Position numbers and translations under genes: made by a program
Source of the DNA: Spirosoma aureum
GTDB lineage: Bacteria > Bacteroidota > Bacteroidia > Cytophagales > Spirosomataceae
DNA: 64,000 nucleotides
Assembly: GCF_011604685.1 (NCBI RefSeq)
Contig: NZ_CP050063.1
Span: 8,783,001 to 8,847,000, forward strand
Direction: 5' to 3'
Notes under the pieces: model-generated
Databases searched by the model: none
What the model was told of the DNA's origin: nothing
Seen by the model: only the letters and a program-made list of their open reading frames with translations
Part shown: positions 26,405 to 36,212 of the stretch, piece after piece
Position numbering within the stretch: position 1 is the stretch's first letter
How the letters are laid out: the number at the start of each line of letters is the position of its first letter

Positions 26405-27848
26405 CCGTATCGCTCCGATTGAACGGCCATTGCTGACGCAAACCAGCTGAGAGCAGGAACGCTACTATGCCAACACCAATGACAATGAGCCCGGAGAGCA
26501 TGAATGTCAGGCCCGTTGAAAAGAAAATAAAGAGCCATACGCTGATCGCTAGAAGCACCGGCAATGGATAAAGCGGCATTCGAAACGGAAATTCAGTAAT
26601 TGCCCGTCGGCGGTGGAGGAGCAATAAACCAATGGCCTGCCCGACAAACTGCACAACGATCCGCATAGCCAGAATGGCCGTAATGACATCGCCAAGGCGA
26701 AAAAGTAAGCTAAAGACGAAACCTAATCCGCCCAAAAACAGCAACGAAACATAAGGAAACTGGCGGGTCGGGTGTAAACGGGCGAAGATTGGAAAAAACT
26801 GCCCATCAACAGCAGCAGCATAAGGCACCCGAGAATACCCGAGCAAGACCGCAAATAAAGACGAAAAAGCCACCAGTAACACCAGCACAGTAGCAAATTG
26901 TGCCACTTTTGGCCCGTAAAGCGTTTCGATAAAGAGGCTAACGATGAAGTCACTGTTTTGGGCTTCCTGCCAGGGAACCACACTGACTACACTGAGATTC
27001 ATGAGTAGATAAAGACCAGCAATGCCGGCAATGGAAATAAACATGCTGGCCGGAATATTACGGGTTGGCCGCTGAATTTCACCACCTAAATGGCAAACGT
27101 TATAATAGCCCAGATAACAATAAATTGTTTTCACGGACGCATGACCAAGGCCAGCTGCCAGCAATCCACCACTCACTGAACTCATCGACTCAAATGTGTC
27201 GGACAATGGAATTCTGGCATTACTTAATCCACCGATAATAATCCAGCCTAGTGTTACCAGCACCGCACCCCACATAATCAATCCGATTTTCCCAATCGAG
27301 TCGATTTTCCGGTATAATAATACAATAATAACCAGAACAACTCCGCCAGAAACCGCTTTACGCTGCCATTCTTCCAGCGGCATCAGGTAAGACATGTACT
27401 GCGCAAAACCGATTGCTCCTGAAGCCATCACTAAAGGAGCCTGAATCAGTGTTTGCCAGACATACAAAAAGGATAGCAAACGTCCCCAGCGTTTTTCTCC
27501 GTACGAAATTTTCAGAAAATTATAGCTTCCTCCGGCCTGAGGAAAAGCTGCGCCCAATTCCGCCCAGACAAACGCATCGATCACCGAAACGAACGCTCCT
27601 AATATCCAGGCCCATAGAAATTGAGGTCCGCCCAGCGTTTTAATAACCAGGGGTAACACGACAAACGGGCCGATTCCGACCATATCAATCATGTTAAGAG
27701 CCGTGCCCTGAAGCAGATTTAGTCGGCGTGGTAACGCTGAATCCGTATCCGATAATGGGGGGATCGGTGGCTCTGAAGGATTGGAAGGTGTAGAATCAAT
27801 CAATAGCGTAATGGAAAAAAGAGAATGATCTACCAAACGATCAGGCAA
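26373..27848 (-). CDS. APC-family amino acid/amine permease
   Basis: Inner-membrane transporter of up to 491 residues with about 12 hydrophobic segments. The first helix region NMIDMVGIGPFVVLPLVI and the following WAELGAAFPQAGGSYNFL are characteristic of APC/LAT-type permeases (broken helix 1 with GIGPF). The start is uncertain: the frame opens with TTG at 27848 and has a Pro/Ser-rich N-terminal tail with no ATG before MIDM. The substrate is not deducible. The last 32 nt overlap the 3' end of the convergent metalloprotease gene. Confidence 0.85.
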   Translation of the reverse strand: MPDRLVDHSLFSITLLIDSTPSNPSEPPIPPLSDTDSALPRRLNLLQGTALNMIDMVGIGPFVVLPLVIKTLGGPQFLWAWILGAFVSVIDAFVWAELGAAFPQAGGSYNFLKISYGEKRWGRLLSFLYVWQTLIQAPLVMASGAIGFAQYMSYLMPLEEWQRKAVSGGVVLVIIVLLYRKIDSIGKIGLIMWGAVLVTLGWIIIGGLSNARIPLSDTFESMSSVSGGLLAAGLGHASVKTIYCYLGYYNVCHLGGEIQRPTRNIPASMFISIAGIAGLYLLMNLSVVSVVPWQEAQNSDFIVSLFIETLYGPKVAQFATVLVLLVAFSSLFAVLLGYSRVPYAAAVDGQFFPIFARLHPTRQFPYVSLLFLGGLGFVFSLLFRLGDVITAILAMRIVVQFVGQAIGLLLLHRRRAITEFPFRMPLYPLPVLLAISVWLFIFFSTGLTFMLSGLIVIGVGIVAFLLSAGLRQQWPFNRSDTAMGLHEDQSS

Positions 27849-27998
27849 CGGTCATTCGAAGCGTAAAAGTTCGATTTCCCACCCGTATTTTTGGGAGCTT
27901 GTGTCCGGATAACGCGTAAATGAGTTTAAGCGAAGCTCGTTGATCCATCAGTAAAGGACATACAGTCTTTATAATGTCAGCCAATTAGTATGAAAAAC

Positions 27999-28041
27999 AA
28001 AAAAGCGTCGCTGCCATAAGATTTGGCAGCGACGCTTTTTT
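27999..28041 (-). terminator. Intrinsic terminator after the TonB-dependent receptor
   Basis: The GC-rich stem GCGTCGCTGCCA/TGGCAGCGACGC, extended by A6/T6 tails, forms an 18-bp hairpin with a 7-nt loop and a T-run on the minus strand, 14 nt past the receptor stop. Confidence 0.92.
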
Positions 28042-28055
28042 AGAATTTACCTGAT

Positions 28056-31000
28056 TTAATTCATCAGTTGATCAAAGGTAAGGCTGATGTAATACATCGA
28101 CCCAACACTTGGATTACCCCATGACTGCTGATACAGCTTACCAATCAGGTTGGTGCCTCCAACTTTTAGAATAGACTTAACGCCAGGTATTTTTTTGCTA
28201 ATCTGAGCATCCAGCGTACTATATGCCGGAATGATTGTCTGCTGACGGCCTGTAGCTTCGGTATTGGCAAAACTTGATTCCCATCGGAACGAATCCTGCG
28301 CCCTCCATACGACGTTAAACCCGAAATTACTGCCCGCAATATTCCGGTTGCCAAACGATAGATTATACCGATACTTCGGCGTATTAAAGAATGTCACGAA
28401 TCCAGTCGGAATCTGATCCTGATCAATCAAATAGTTCGATGATACGTTAGCTCCGATAGTATAATTGCCTGGTAGCAGATAATCCAAACCAATTGCCCAA
28501 CCAGCATTTTTCAACTGGGTTGTCGAATTGACAGGATAGAAATAAACATTTCGACCTGCCGCACTGATAAGCTGTAACGTTGACGTAGGGTTCGTTGGCG
28601 AAACAGGTTGCTTTCCCTGTACTACTGTTTGTGTACCCAGGAAATTAAGGAATCGATTGTAGTAGTAATAAGCATCAATAAATAACTTATTACCAATCAG
28701 CCCTTTATAACCCACTTCATACGTTTCTACCCGCTCAGGGTCATAGCCAGGATCAACAGCGGTTTTAAGTAATCCGAGGGCTTGTGGCAAGGCCGCAGCA
28801 CCACCCGTCTGCAAGGCGGCTCCAAATGCCTGTACAGACTGAAGGGTATAAATGGGGCTGCCAGCAAAATTATAGCGCTGCTTAAACAAAGGCAGACCAC
28901 CTATTAAATGTGCAGTAGGTGTAGTCAAATCGATGTACTGATCCTGCGTTGTTGGAATGCGGAAACCGCGTTGAAAGGATGCCCGGAAATTATGCACCTT
29001 GGCCACTGTCAACACCGCCGATAACCGAGGGCTTACCTGTGCTTTAAAATTCTGGTTTTTGTCGTAACGAAGCGATCCCGTCAGTTTTAGTACGTCAGCC
29101 AGCGTTTTCGATGCCTGCGCATAAACCCCATATTCATCGATCGTAAACTCTTTGCCGTTTTCATCACGGGCAAACAGGGTTCCTTCTGAGTTCAAGGCAT
29201 ATCGTCGCACATTTCCACCTACAATCAACTCAATCAGTTTTGGATCAATTACCTTGCTGAAGTTATACATCACTTCACCATGATAGAGATTGGTTTTGTC
29301 TAAAAACCGGGCTCCAACGCCCGTTGCATCACCTGGTATAGGTTTCCCGGTGACCGCATCGAAAGCCTGCTGGAAACCAGCGGTACCAGGTAGTAAGCGC
29401 CCCTGATCAGCCGCGCCCCGAGCCACATTAAGCCAGGCACTTTGTTGATTCGTAACCGTTGCCTGTGCGGCAGCCAAAGCAGCTGCAGGTGACTGTCCTG
29501 AACCAAGAGCCGTTAAAAAAGCGGTGGTATATCCCTGAAACGCAGTTTGGGCATAAGTACCAAAGTAGGTTGGGAACCACTTGGCAGCACTACCGCTCCA
29601 GGCTTCATTGATCCCTTGCCCTAATATACCAGTAGCATAAGCATCGCCCGAGCGTTCCTGCGTGGTATAAGCCCGTACGAAAAAGTTGGACCCTTTCAGT
29701 TCGAGTTTATACTGCCCTAACTTAAAGCCTTTGATATAATAGCGATCAGCTCCTGTGTAAACCGTTGTTCCAGTACCCCAGTTTGCCTGCAGAATGGCTT
29801 CTACGTTTTCGTTCAAACGGTAATGCAAAGCTCCATTTAGCTTTAGATTAGTAGCATCATAATTGACAAGTTCGCTTTCCTGATAGCCTGTCCGCGAGAT
29901 ATTCAGGTTCGGAATAATGTTATTGAAGATCTGTTGGGGTGTAAGGCCAGTAAGTTGCGGCAAGGTTCTATTGCCTGCCTGCGGAATTGGCGTACTGGCA
30001 ATCAGGCCCAATATCTGCGATGAACCGTCGGCCCCAGTGCCGGGCTGACCATTTCCATAGAGATTGGAATATAGGTTAGCACTGGCATCACCGTATATAT
30101 TGATGCCATCGTAGCCCTGATTGTTGGCCCGATTACCCGTTTCAAGCGTATACCCATTTGAAAATCCCTGATCCCGATAATCGGTCGCCTGCCAGTCTTT
30201 AGCCGATAGGTACGAAACGCCTACCTTAAACGCCAGACGGTTATTGAATGCCTTGGCATAACGAAAGGCCGCATCGTAGTACGGTGTGGTTGCCGTTGAC
30301 CGGTTACTGGCGCTCATCACGCCACCTTTCACATATGCGCTGAGCCCCTGATACTGGAACGGGCTTTTCGATGTCATTAAGAGTAGCCCATTGATTGCAT
30401 TAGGACCGTAGAGGGCAGAAGCCGCGCCAGGTAAGAGTTCAACACTTTCCAGATCCAGTTCCGACACACCGGCAATGTTGCCAACGGAGAAATTCAGGCC
30501 CGGTGCCTGATTATCCATCCCGTCCAGTAATTGAACAACTCTTGTGTTACCGTTAGCACCAAAACCACGTACGTTGACTGATTTGAAGGTCAGACTTTGG
30601 GTGCTCATATCAACGCCCTTGATATTCTGGATCGCATCATAAAACGATGCTGATGGCGTAGCTTGAAACGCTCGAATATCCAGCCGTTCGACCGATACCG
30701 GCGATTTAAGAACGCTTTCCTCGACCCGTGAGGCCGATACAACGACTTCCTGCCCTAAAGTGACCTGTTCTTTTAACGCAACGTTCAGGTCGCTTCGATC
30801 GCCATTAATTACCACTTCCTGTGACTGAAAACCAATCGAAGAGATAGCAATAGTGAAAGGAGTAGGCGTATTCGTCGTTAAGGAAAAATTACCTTTCTGG
30901 TCAGTTATCGTACCAATAACTTTTCCTTTAACGATAATGCTGATACCGGCTAATTCCTCTTTCGTCGCTTCTGCAGTTATTTTGCCTGAAATCCGCGTTT

Positions 31001-31073
31001 GAGCCATAGCCCCCACACAAAACAAGCAGAAAAACACAGGCAAGAGGAATGTGTGAGTAATTGATTTTTGCAT
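28056..31073 (-). CDS. TonB-dependent outer-membrane receptor
   Basis: Energy-dependent outer-membrane importer of 1005 residues. The signal peptide MQKSITHTFLLPVFFCLFCVGAMAQ is followed by a carboxypeptidase-regulatory-like domain (ISGKITAEATKEELAGISIIVKG), a TonB-box-like stretch (GQEVVVSASRVEESVLKSPVSVERLD), a plug (VRGFGANGNTRVVQLLDGMDNQ, SALYGPNAINGLLLMTSKSP) and a long barrel ending ...YYISLTFDQLMN. Unlike the SusC-like protein at 17021-20167 it has no SusD partner and lacks the SusC signature, so a siderophore, metal complex or small nutrient is likelier. It appears to be monocistronic. Confidence 0.92.
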   Translation of the reverse strand: MQKSITHTFLLPVFFCLFCVGAMAQTRISGKITAEATKEELAGISIIVKGKVIGTITDQKGNFSLTTNTPTPFTIAISSIGFQSQEVVINGDRSDLNVALKEQVTLGQEVVVSASRVEESVLKSPVSVERLDIRAFQATPSASFYDAIQNIKGVDMSTQSLTFKSVNVRGFGANGNTRVVQLLDGMDNQAPGLNFSVGNIAGVSELDLESVELLPGAASALYGPNAINGLLLMTSKSPFQYQGLSAYVKGGVMSASNRSTATTPYYDAAFRYAKAFNNRLAFKVGVSYLSAKDWQATDYRDQGFSNGYTLETGNRANNQGYDGINIYGDASANLYSNLYGNGQPGTGADGSSQILGLIASTPIPQAGNRTLPQLTGLTPQQIFNNIIPNLNISRTGYQESELVNYDATNLKLNGALHYRLNENVEAILQANWGTGTTVYTGADRYYIKGFKLGQYKLELKGSNFFVRAYTTQERSGDAYATGILGQGINEAWSGSAAKWFPTYFGTYAQTAFQGYTTAFLTALGSGQSPAAALAAAQATVTNQQSAWLNVARGAADQGRLLPGTAGFQQAFDAVTGKPIPGDATGVGARFLDKTNLYHGEVMYNFSKVIDPKLIELIVGGNVRRYALNSEGTLFARDENGKEFTIDEYGVYAQASKTLADVLKLTGSLRYDKNQNFKAQVSPRLSAVLTVAKVHNFRASFQRGFRIPTTQDQYIDLTTPTAHLIGGLPLFKQRYNFAGSPIYTLQSVQAFGAALQTGGAAALPQALGLLKTAVDPGYDPERVETYEVGYKGLIGNKLFIDAYYYYNRFLNFLGTQTVVQGKQPVSPTNPTSTLQLISAAGRNVYFYPVNSTTQLKNAGWAIGLDYLLPGNYTIGANVSSNYLIDQDQIPTGFVTFFNTPKYRYNLSFGNRNIAGSNFGFNVVWRAQDSFRWESSFANTEATGRQQTIIPAYSTLDAQISKKIPGVKSILKVGGTNLIGKLYQQSWGNPSVGSMYYISLTFDQLMN

Positions 31074-31496
31074 AGGTGGCTGGTTAATAAATAGTTAACT
31101 TAGAGAATACCTACTTTGATGCTAAACATACGGATAAGTCTTTATTCTGTGCAAGAAAATCTTGACATTAATTAATTATTTCCTCAATGGCTTTGCTGTC
31201 GTATTAGACCTAAAGAGTGTTTTTCACATCTATTCATATTTTTAAACCTGACCCCTGTGGTTTGCTTAACTGCATCTGGCATGAACAACGAGGTTTTGAG
31301 AATCGCACCAGAGAACCGTTCCAGCCTTATCGGTTTTAAGAAACCGATACCACGTCGATCGCCTGATGGACTAATTCACTAAACAATAGCCCACAAATTC
31401 GTGGATCTTCGACCACAGATAAAGTAGTAAATATCTCATAAGGATGCCTTTTCATTGTTAAGCATCTTATTTCTCAACCGATACTCTCTTACCACA
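31074..31496. other. Divergent intergenic region with a small hairpin at 31328-31349
   Basis: No gene is visible in 423 nt. TATCGGTTT and AAACCGATA (31328-31336 and 31341-31349) are exact inverse copies around TAAG. This could be an operator or RNA hairpin upstream of the oxidoreductase gene. No TAnnTTTG element was found on either strand. Confidence 0.4.
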
Positions 31497-32849
31497 ATGA
31501 CGAACGAATCAAACCGGCGTGATTTCCTCAAAACCTCCGGCCTGCTGACAGGTGGTGCCCTGCTTGGCAGCCTACCGTTCAGCGCAAAGGCCGAAGCTGG
31601 CCATCCCGGCTATCATTTTTCAGCGAACGATACAATAAAAGTAGCTTTGATTGGCTGTGGTGGTCGTGGGACGGGTGCTGCTCAACAGGCTCTTAGCACA
31701 AAACAAAACGTCAAAATCGTTGCCATGGCTGATGCCTTCCGCGACCGTCTTGACGATGCCTATAAAGCTCTGATCGGACGTGGCGCTAAAGCGGCTGACG
31801 GAACACCAAAAGTAGACGTCCCGGAAGACCATAAGTTCGTTGGGTTTGATGCCTACAAACAGGCTATGGCCTTAGCGGATGTCGTAATTCTGGCCACTCC
31901 ACCTGGTTTCCGGCCAAGTCATTTTGAAGAGGCTGTTCGGCAGGGCAAGCAAGTTTTCATGGAAAAACCCGTTGCTACCGATGCACCGGGCGTTCGTCGG
32001 GTGCTGGCAGCTGCGGAAGAGGCCAAAAAGAAAAAACTGAACGTAGTCGTAGGCTTGCAAAGGCGCTACCAACCCAGCTACCGCGATATGATTAAGCGCA
32101 TCCACGACGGTGCGTTAGGCGACATCGTGGGCGGACAGGTGTACTGGGTTAGCGGAGGAGTCTGGCAGAAACCCCGCAAACCAAATCAGACTGAAATGGA
32201 CTACCAGATGCGCAACTGGTATTATTTCAACTGGCTCTGTGGCGACCACATCAATGAACAGCACGTTCACAACATTGATGTGGCCAACTGGGTGAAAAAC
32301 AGTTATCCCGTATCCTGCCAGGGAACGGGCGGTCGGCAGGTCCGAACAGGCAAAGACTATGGCGAAATTTTCGATCACCATATTGTCGATTTTGTCTATG
32401 CCGATGGCACAACCATAAACAGCCAGTGCCGACACTATGAAGGCACCTACAGCCGGGTCGACGAAATGTTCCTGGGAACCAAAGGGAAGGTTGAAGGGAT
32501 GGAAAAGAAAACCAGCGCATTGGTAGGCTATAACGGTCAGCCGATCTATACCCACGATAGCAAAGCCGATGGGAACCCCTACCAGATTGAACACGACGAA
32601 TTGTTCGAAGCCATTGCCAAAGGTGAATATAAGTTTGCGGATGCCGAACGTGTCGCCAAAAGCACAATGACGGCCATTATGGGTCGTATGGCTACTTATT
32701 CCGGTAAAGTTGTGAAGTGGGATGAAGCACTAAATTCACAGATCGACCTTTTTCCCTCAACGCTGGCCTGGGATGCCATGCCAAAGAGTTTACCCGATAA
32801 AGACGGTTTCTACCCCATAGCAGTACCGGGTAAAACAATAGCTGTGTAA
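31497..32849 (+). CDS. Tat-exported Gfo/Idh/MocA-family oxidoreductase
   Basis: NAD(P)-dependent sugar or cyclitol oxidoreductase of 450 residues. The ATG at 31497 gives a twin-arginine signal (NRRDFLKTSGLLTGGALLGS), so folded, cofactor-loaded enzyme would be exported; the frame to 31455 is rejected because it buries this signal. A Rossmann fold starts at VALIGCGGRGTGAAQQAL. The family motif EKPVATDAPGVRR places Lys157 in the expected active-site position. DHINEQHVHNIDVANWV carries further conserved His/Asp. Tat-exported Gfo/Idh proteins are common in Bacteroidota sugar metabolism; the substrate is not deducible. It is followed by a hairpin. Confidence 0.9.
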   Translation: MTNESNRRDFLKTSGLLTGGALLGSLPFSAKAEAGHPGYHFSANDTIKVALIGCGGRGTGAAQQALSTKQNVKIVAMADAFRDRLDDAYKALIGRGAKAADGTPKVDVPEDHKFVGFDAYKQAMALADVVILATPPGFRPSHFEEAVRQGKQVFMEKPVATDAPGVRRVLAAAEEAKKKKLNVVVGLQRRYQPSYRDMIKRIHDGALGDIVGGQVYWVSGGVWQKPRKPNQTEMDYQMRNWYYFNWLCGDHINEQHVHNIDVANWVKNSYPVSCQGTGGRQVRTGKDYGEIFDHHIVDFVYADGTTINSQCRHYEGTYSRVDEMFLGTKGKVEGMEKKTSALVGYNGQPIYTHDSKADGNPYQIEHDELFEAIAKGEYKFADAERVAKSTMTAIMGRMATYSGKVVKWDEALNSQIDLFPSTLAWDAMPKSLPDKDGFYPIAVPGKTIAV

Positions 32850-32878
32850 GTCCGGATACTTTGGTTTATCTAGTTAAG

Positions 32879-32913
32879 ATAAGGCCGATTGCCAACTGTG
32901 CAGTCGGCCTTAT
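32879..32913 (+). terminator. Hairpin terminator after the Gfo/Idh gene
   Basis: ATAAGGCCGATTGC pairs with GCAGTCGGCCTTAT (one wobble) around a 7-nt loop. The sequence that follows (TGTGTTT) is only moderately T-rich. Confidence 0.7.
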
Positions 32914-32986
32914 TGTGTTTCAGAGATAAACTATTTCAGTATGCAAAACCATGCATATCTCCCTGATTAATAAATAGTTTGAGTGG

Positions 32987-33019
32987 CAGATGCAACCCCA
33001 ACAACCGGTCTTGCATCTG
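32987..33019 (+). promoter_or_regulatory. Inverted repeat upstream of the acyltransferase
   Basis: CAGATGCAA (32987-32995) and TTGCATCTG (33011-33019) are exact inverse copies 15 nt apart, 31 nt before the start codon. It could be an operator or a leader hairpin. Confidence 0.4.
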
Positions 33020-33050
33020 GTAGCTATCTGGACAAGTATTAATCCTTTTT

Positions 33051-34232
33051 ATGGCTACCATTCAGCACTCAAGAGAACACTACATCGATTGGATCAGAGT
33101 TCTCGCCTTCATGGTCTTAATCTTTTTTCATTGCTCCATGCCCTTTGTGCAGTTTGGCTGGGAGATCAAAAACGAAGAACATTCGATAATCCTCGATCGG
33201 CTTATAATCTGGTTGCACCAGTGGCGGCTACCCTTATTATTTTTCATTTCAGGAGTCGGAGTTAGCTTTTCCTTACGGAAACGGTCGGTTCTTTCATTTT
33301 TCGGGGAGCGAGTTATCCGGTTATTCATCCCGTTGCTGTTCTCCATGCTTTTTGTTATTCCCCTGCAGGTGTATTTTGAGCGGCTACAGGAAAAGCGGAT
33401 CGATGAAAGCTACTGGCATTTCTATCCCTCAGTCTGGACCTTTATCCCCTATCCTGAGGGAACTCTTACCTGGAGTCATTTATGGTTTGTAGTCTACTTA
33501 TTCGTATTTACAATTTTGCTGTTGCCCATTTTCTATTTATTAAACCTTCGAGCCCTTCGAACCTGGAAGCAAAAAATCAATCCATTTTTTAGTCATCCAC
33601 TCGCCAATCTATCACTCGCTATTCCCTTTATACTATACTATTTTACGTTATACATTCAATGGCCAGCTCAGGGCAGTTTATTTGATGATTGGTTTGTATT
33701 TAACTCCTCAATTACGTTCTATTTTTTCGGTTACTTTCTCGGCGATTTATCATCCTTCTGGATTACCTGCGAAAAATACCGCAAGTTTTTTTTATCAGTT
33801 TCCCTGCTTTGTATGGCCGTTTTATTCTGGAACTATTACTGGGCGGTCAGTTTGCCGAAACAACAGGATAATTCACTCTATTTATACGGACTTTGTGACG
33901 GTCTGCATATCTGGTCAACCATTCTGACTAGTATTGGTTTCGCCAAACGGTATTTAAATTTCACGAATCCAACACTCCGATATTTAACTTCAGCCATTTA
34001 CCCATTTTACATTCTTCATCAAACGATTATTGTAGCAACAGGCTATTATATAGTTCAATGGAACAGCCCCATTGCAGTGAAGTTGGCGGCTTTGATCCTT
34101 GTTTGCTTTCTGTTTTTATTTACGCTATATCATTTCCTGATCCGTCCTTTTGTTCTCACCCGTATCTTGTACGGCTTAAAACCAAAGCAGATCAAACTGA
34201 ACGAGAAGCTTGCTTATGTGGAACAGGTGTAG
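33051..34232 (+). CDS. Membrane acyltransferase family 3 protein
   Basis: Integral membrane O-acyltransferase of 393 residues with about ten hydrophobic helices. The N-terminal block HYIDWIRVLAFMVLIFFHCSMPF carries the invariant early Arg and His of the acyltransferase-3 fold, and IWLHQWRLPLLFFISGVGVSFSL and RLFIPLLFSML follow as usual. Relatives modify glucans, O-antigen or lipids with acetyl or succinyl groups; the substrate here is unknown. The next gene is convergent, with one base between the two stop codons, and there is no intervening terminator. Confidence 0.87.
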   Translation: MATIQHSREHYIDWIRVLAFMVLIFFHCSMPFVQFGWEIKNEEHSIILDRLIIWLHQWRLPLLFFISGVGVSFSLRKRSVLSFFGERVIRLFIPLLFSMLFVIPLQVYFERLQEKRIDESYWHFYPSVWTFIPYPEGTLTWSHLWFVVYLFVFTILLLPIFYLLNLRALRTWKQKINPFFSHPLANLSLAIPFILYYFTLYIQWPAQGSLFDDWFVFNSSITFYFFGYFLGDLSSFWITCEKYRKFFLSVSLLCMAVLFWNYYWAVSLPKQQDNSLYLYGLCDGLHIWSTILTSIGFAKRYLNFTNPTLRYLTSAIYPFYILHQTIIVATGYYIVQWNSPIAVKLAALILVCFLFLFTLYHFLIRPFVLTRILYGLKPKQIKLNEKLAYVEQV

Positions 34233-34233
34233 A

Positions 34234-35354
34234 TTACCGGAAAGGGGCCGATTGCCATTGGCGTAATTGGCCCTTTTTGTTTTCGATAATCAACAGGTTT
34301 GCCCCCGGCCAACGGTCAATTAACCGACGACTCTTCGTCAACCCGGCCACGCTAAATACTTTCGTGAGCGCATCGGCATGGTAACCGTTGGGAGCCATCA
34401 CAGTAGCCCGCACAAAATGATGCAGGCCCAGACCAGTACGCGGGTCCATAATGTGTGAGTAACGTCGACCATTATACTCCAGAAACCGATAGGTGTCGCC
34501 CGATGTCGTTATCGCTGCATTTTTGAGAAAAACGGTTGTTGTATCGGCATCTTCGGCCTTTCCTGATCCAATTCCGACACGCCAGCCTGCCGGGTTATCT
34601 GGCGGTGCATCGCCTACCAGAATATCCCCCCTATGTCAATCAGAACCGACTGGATTCCGAACCGGTGCAATACCTTTAACGCTTCATCGATAGCAAAACC
34701 TTGCCCAATACCACCCACATCCAGACGCATACCAGACCGTCGAAGTCTAATTGAACGGCGACTGCTATCCAATTCCATCAACCGATAACCCACTGATCGT
34801 CTGGCCCGACGGCGTTCTTTTGCCGTCGGAAATTCTTTTCGCCGAACTGCTCTGCGCCATAAAAGCGACAATGGCCCGACGGTGGGATCAAAGCGCCCGT
34901 TTGAGAGTTGAGCTATGGTTTGTGCCTTAGTCAAGACATCGAACAACTCCGCAGACACAGGTACCCACTGGCCGGAACCACTAGTTGCCGATAAACGATT
35001 AATTTCGGACCCGTCCAGATAGTCGCTCATGATCTGATTCAGGGAGTCCATTCTGGCAGAAACGGCGGCATTGGCTCGCTGCGCCATCACACTATCAGCA
35101 GTATAAAAAATTACGTTGAATTGTGTGCCCATCAATCCCCGATGAAACGTAAAGCGATGTGCGACCGATTGTGCCGTACAGAAAGCGGGAAGTAATAAAT
35201 TGGCGATCAGCAGACGGATTGCCAGTTGGGAAGAAAATAGGATGCGTCTTAAGCGTTTGTAGTGTAAATTTATTAACCCGTAGAAGCGTCTACCCTGACA
35301 TTGAGATAAGGCTTCTACGGGAAATTTTGCTAATCGTATTATGGTCACGATCAA
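34234..35354 (-). pseudogene. apbE: ApbE-type FAD:protein FMN transferase, frameshifted
   Basis: ApbE proteins attach FMN to target proteins outside the cytoplasmic membrane. The 5' part reads ...HRGLMGTQFNVIFY, GRFDPTVGPLSLLW, MRLDVGGIGQGFAIDEAL, SVLIDIGGIFW-stop. The 3' part in another frame continues without loss as DILVGDAPPDNPAGW, then HIMDPRTGLGLHHFV and HADALTKVF, the ApbE C-terminal motifs. Reading resumes exactly if one G is added to the G6 run (C6 on the plus strand, 34626-34631), giving IGGDILVG. So this is a single-base deletion, a sequencing error, or a homopolymer switch. The start is also unclear: the frame opens at TTG 35354 and has no ATG before the signal segment LAIRLLIANLLLPAFCTAQ. 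Confidence 0.82.
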
Positions 35355-35544
35355 AAATAAATTCGTTTTACTGGCCGCAGCCTTCTGGATAATCGGAATT
35401 GTGCTTCTCCTGATTGGTGCGTGGGCACGAAATCACTCTTCCGATGCAGCCGGGACCTTACTGACACTGGGTATTCTGGGGCAGGCTATTGGCTTTGGTT
35501 TTTTGGGGTTTGCCATTATGCAGGCTGTTCTGAAGAAAAAGTAG
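35341..35544 (+). CDS. Small two-helix membrane protein
   Basis: A 67-residue protein with two hydrophobic helices (FVLLAAAFWIIGIVLLLIGAW and LGILGQAIGFGFLGFAIMQAVL) and a basic C-terminus (LKKK). ATG at 35341 overlaps the possible TTG start of the divergent apbE frame by 14 nt. I do not recognise a family; the length and hydrophobicity resemble small GldL-like or stress membrane proteins, but this is not evidence of function. Confidence 0.65.
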   Translation: MVTIKNKFVLLAAAFWIIGIVLLLIGAWARNHSSDAAGTLLTLGILGQAIGFGFLGFAIMQAVLKKK

Positions 35545-35561
35545 GTATGCTCATTCTTGGA

Positions 35562-36134
35562 TCAAGCCTTGAATAAATCCTCGATCACAAATTGAAAATC
35601 GGGTACAACAGGGGCAGCTGAACAAACATCCTGCCCTTTAAATACCCTGATATCATCGGGCGAGGAGTAGGCATAAATTTTCTGTTGTTTCGGAGCAATG
35701 TACCAGACCAGTTGAACACCGGCATCAAAGTAATCCTGCACTTTCTCCAGCACATCGTTCTGCGACTCTGAGTCCGATAAAATTTCGATGGCTAAGGGAG
35801 GCATAAAGCGTTTACCCCTTCTAGCCTCTTTTATCTGCTCATCGGTGAAAATAGCCAAATCAGGAATTCGTTTGCGAAACGCATCGACATACGCATCTCC
35901 TTCTGACAACATTTCTGCTCCTTGCTGGTATAACTGCGTTTTGGCGAAGGCACGCATTAAAAATCGAGCAATAAACAATTCTTCCTGCTTCATCGCGGGT
36001 TTTCGGATGATTTTCCCCCGAACGAACTCATAGTTTGCATCCGTTTTTTTACGGGCAAGCCACTTTTCGAATTCGGCAACCGTTTGCGGTGCCGATCGAC
36101 GTTTCGTGCGGGAGGTGGTTATCTTCGTTTCCAT
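35562..36134 (-). CDS. Uma2-family (DUF820) PD-(D/E)xK nuclease-like protein
   Basis: A 190-residue protein of the Uma2/DUF820 family, which has a restriction-endonuclease-like fold and no settled role. ATG at 36134 (METKITTSRTKRR) is chosen over 36155. Core segments are YEFVRGKIIRKPA, KRIPDLAIFTDEQ (PD), PPLAIEILSDSES (the E of the E-x-K region), VQDYFDAGVQLVWYIAPKQQKIYAYSS. The family is abundant in cyanobacteria and Bacteroidota, often as solitary genes, as here. It lies 17 nt from the convergent small membrane gene. Confidence 0.85.
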   Translation of the reverse strand: METKITTSRTKRRSAPQTVAEFEKWLARKKTDANYEFVRGKIIRKPAMKQEELFIARFLMRAFAKTQLYQQGAEMLSEGDAYVDAFRKRIPDLAIFTDEQIKEARRGKRFMPPLAIEILSDSESQNDVLEKVQDYFDAGVQLVWYIAPKQQKIYAYSSPDDIRVFKGQDVCSAAPVVPDFQFVIEDLFKA

Positions 36135-36212
36135 GTTGAGCAGTTGGTTTATCAACCGTTATTGCCAATATAAGTCTGCACTGAAAGAATTTATTCCAGG
36201 CTGAAATCAAAT

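Noticed and set aside
32115..32594. 159-codon minus-strand open frame
   Set aside because: Antisense to the well-supported Gfo/Idh oxidoreductase gene.
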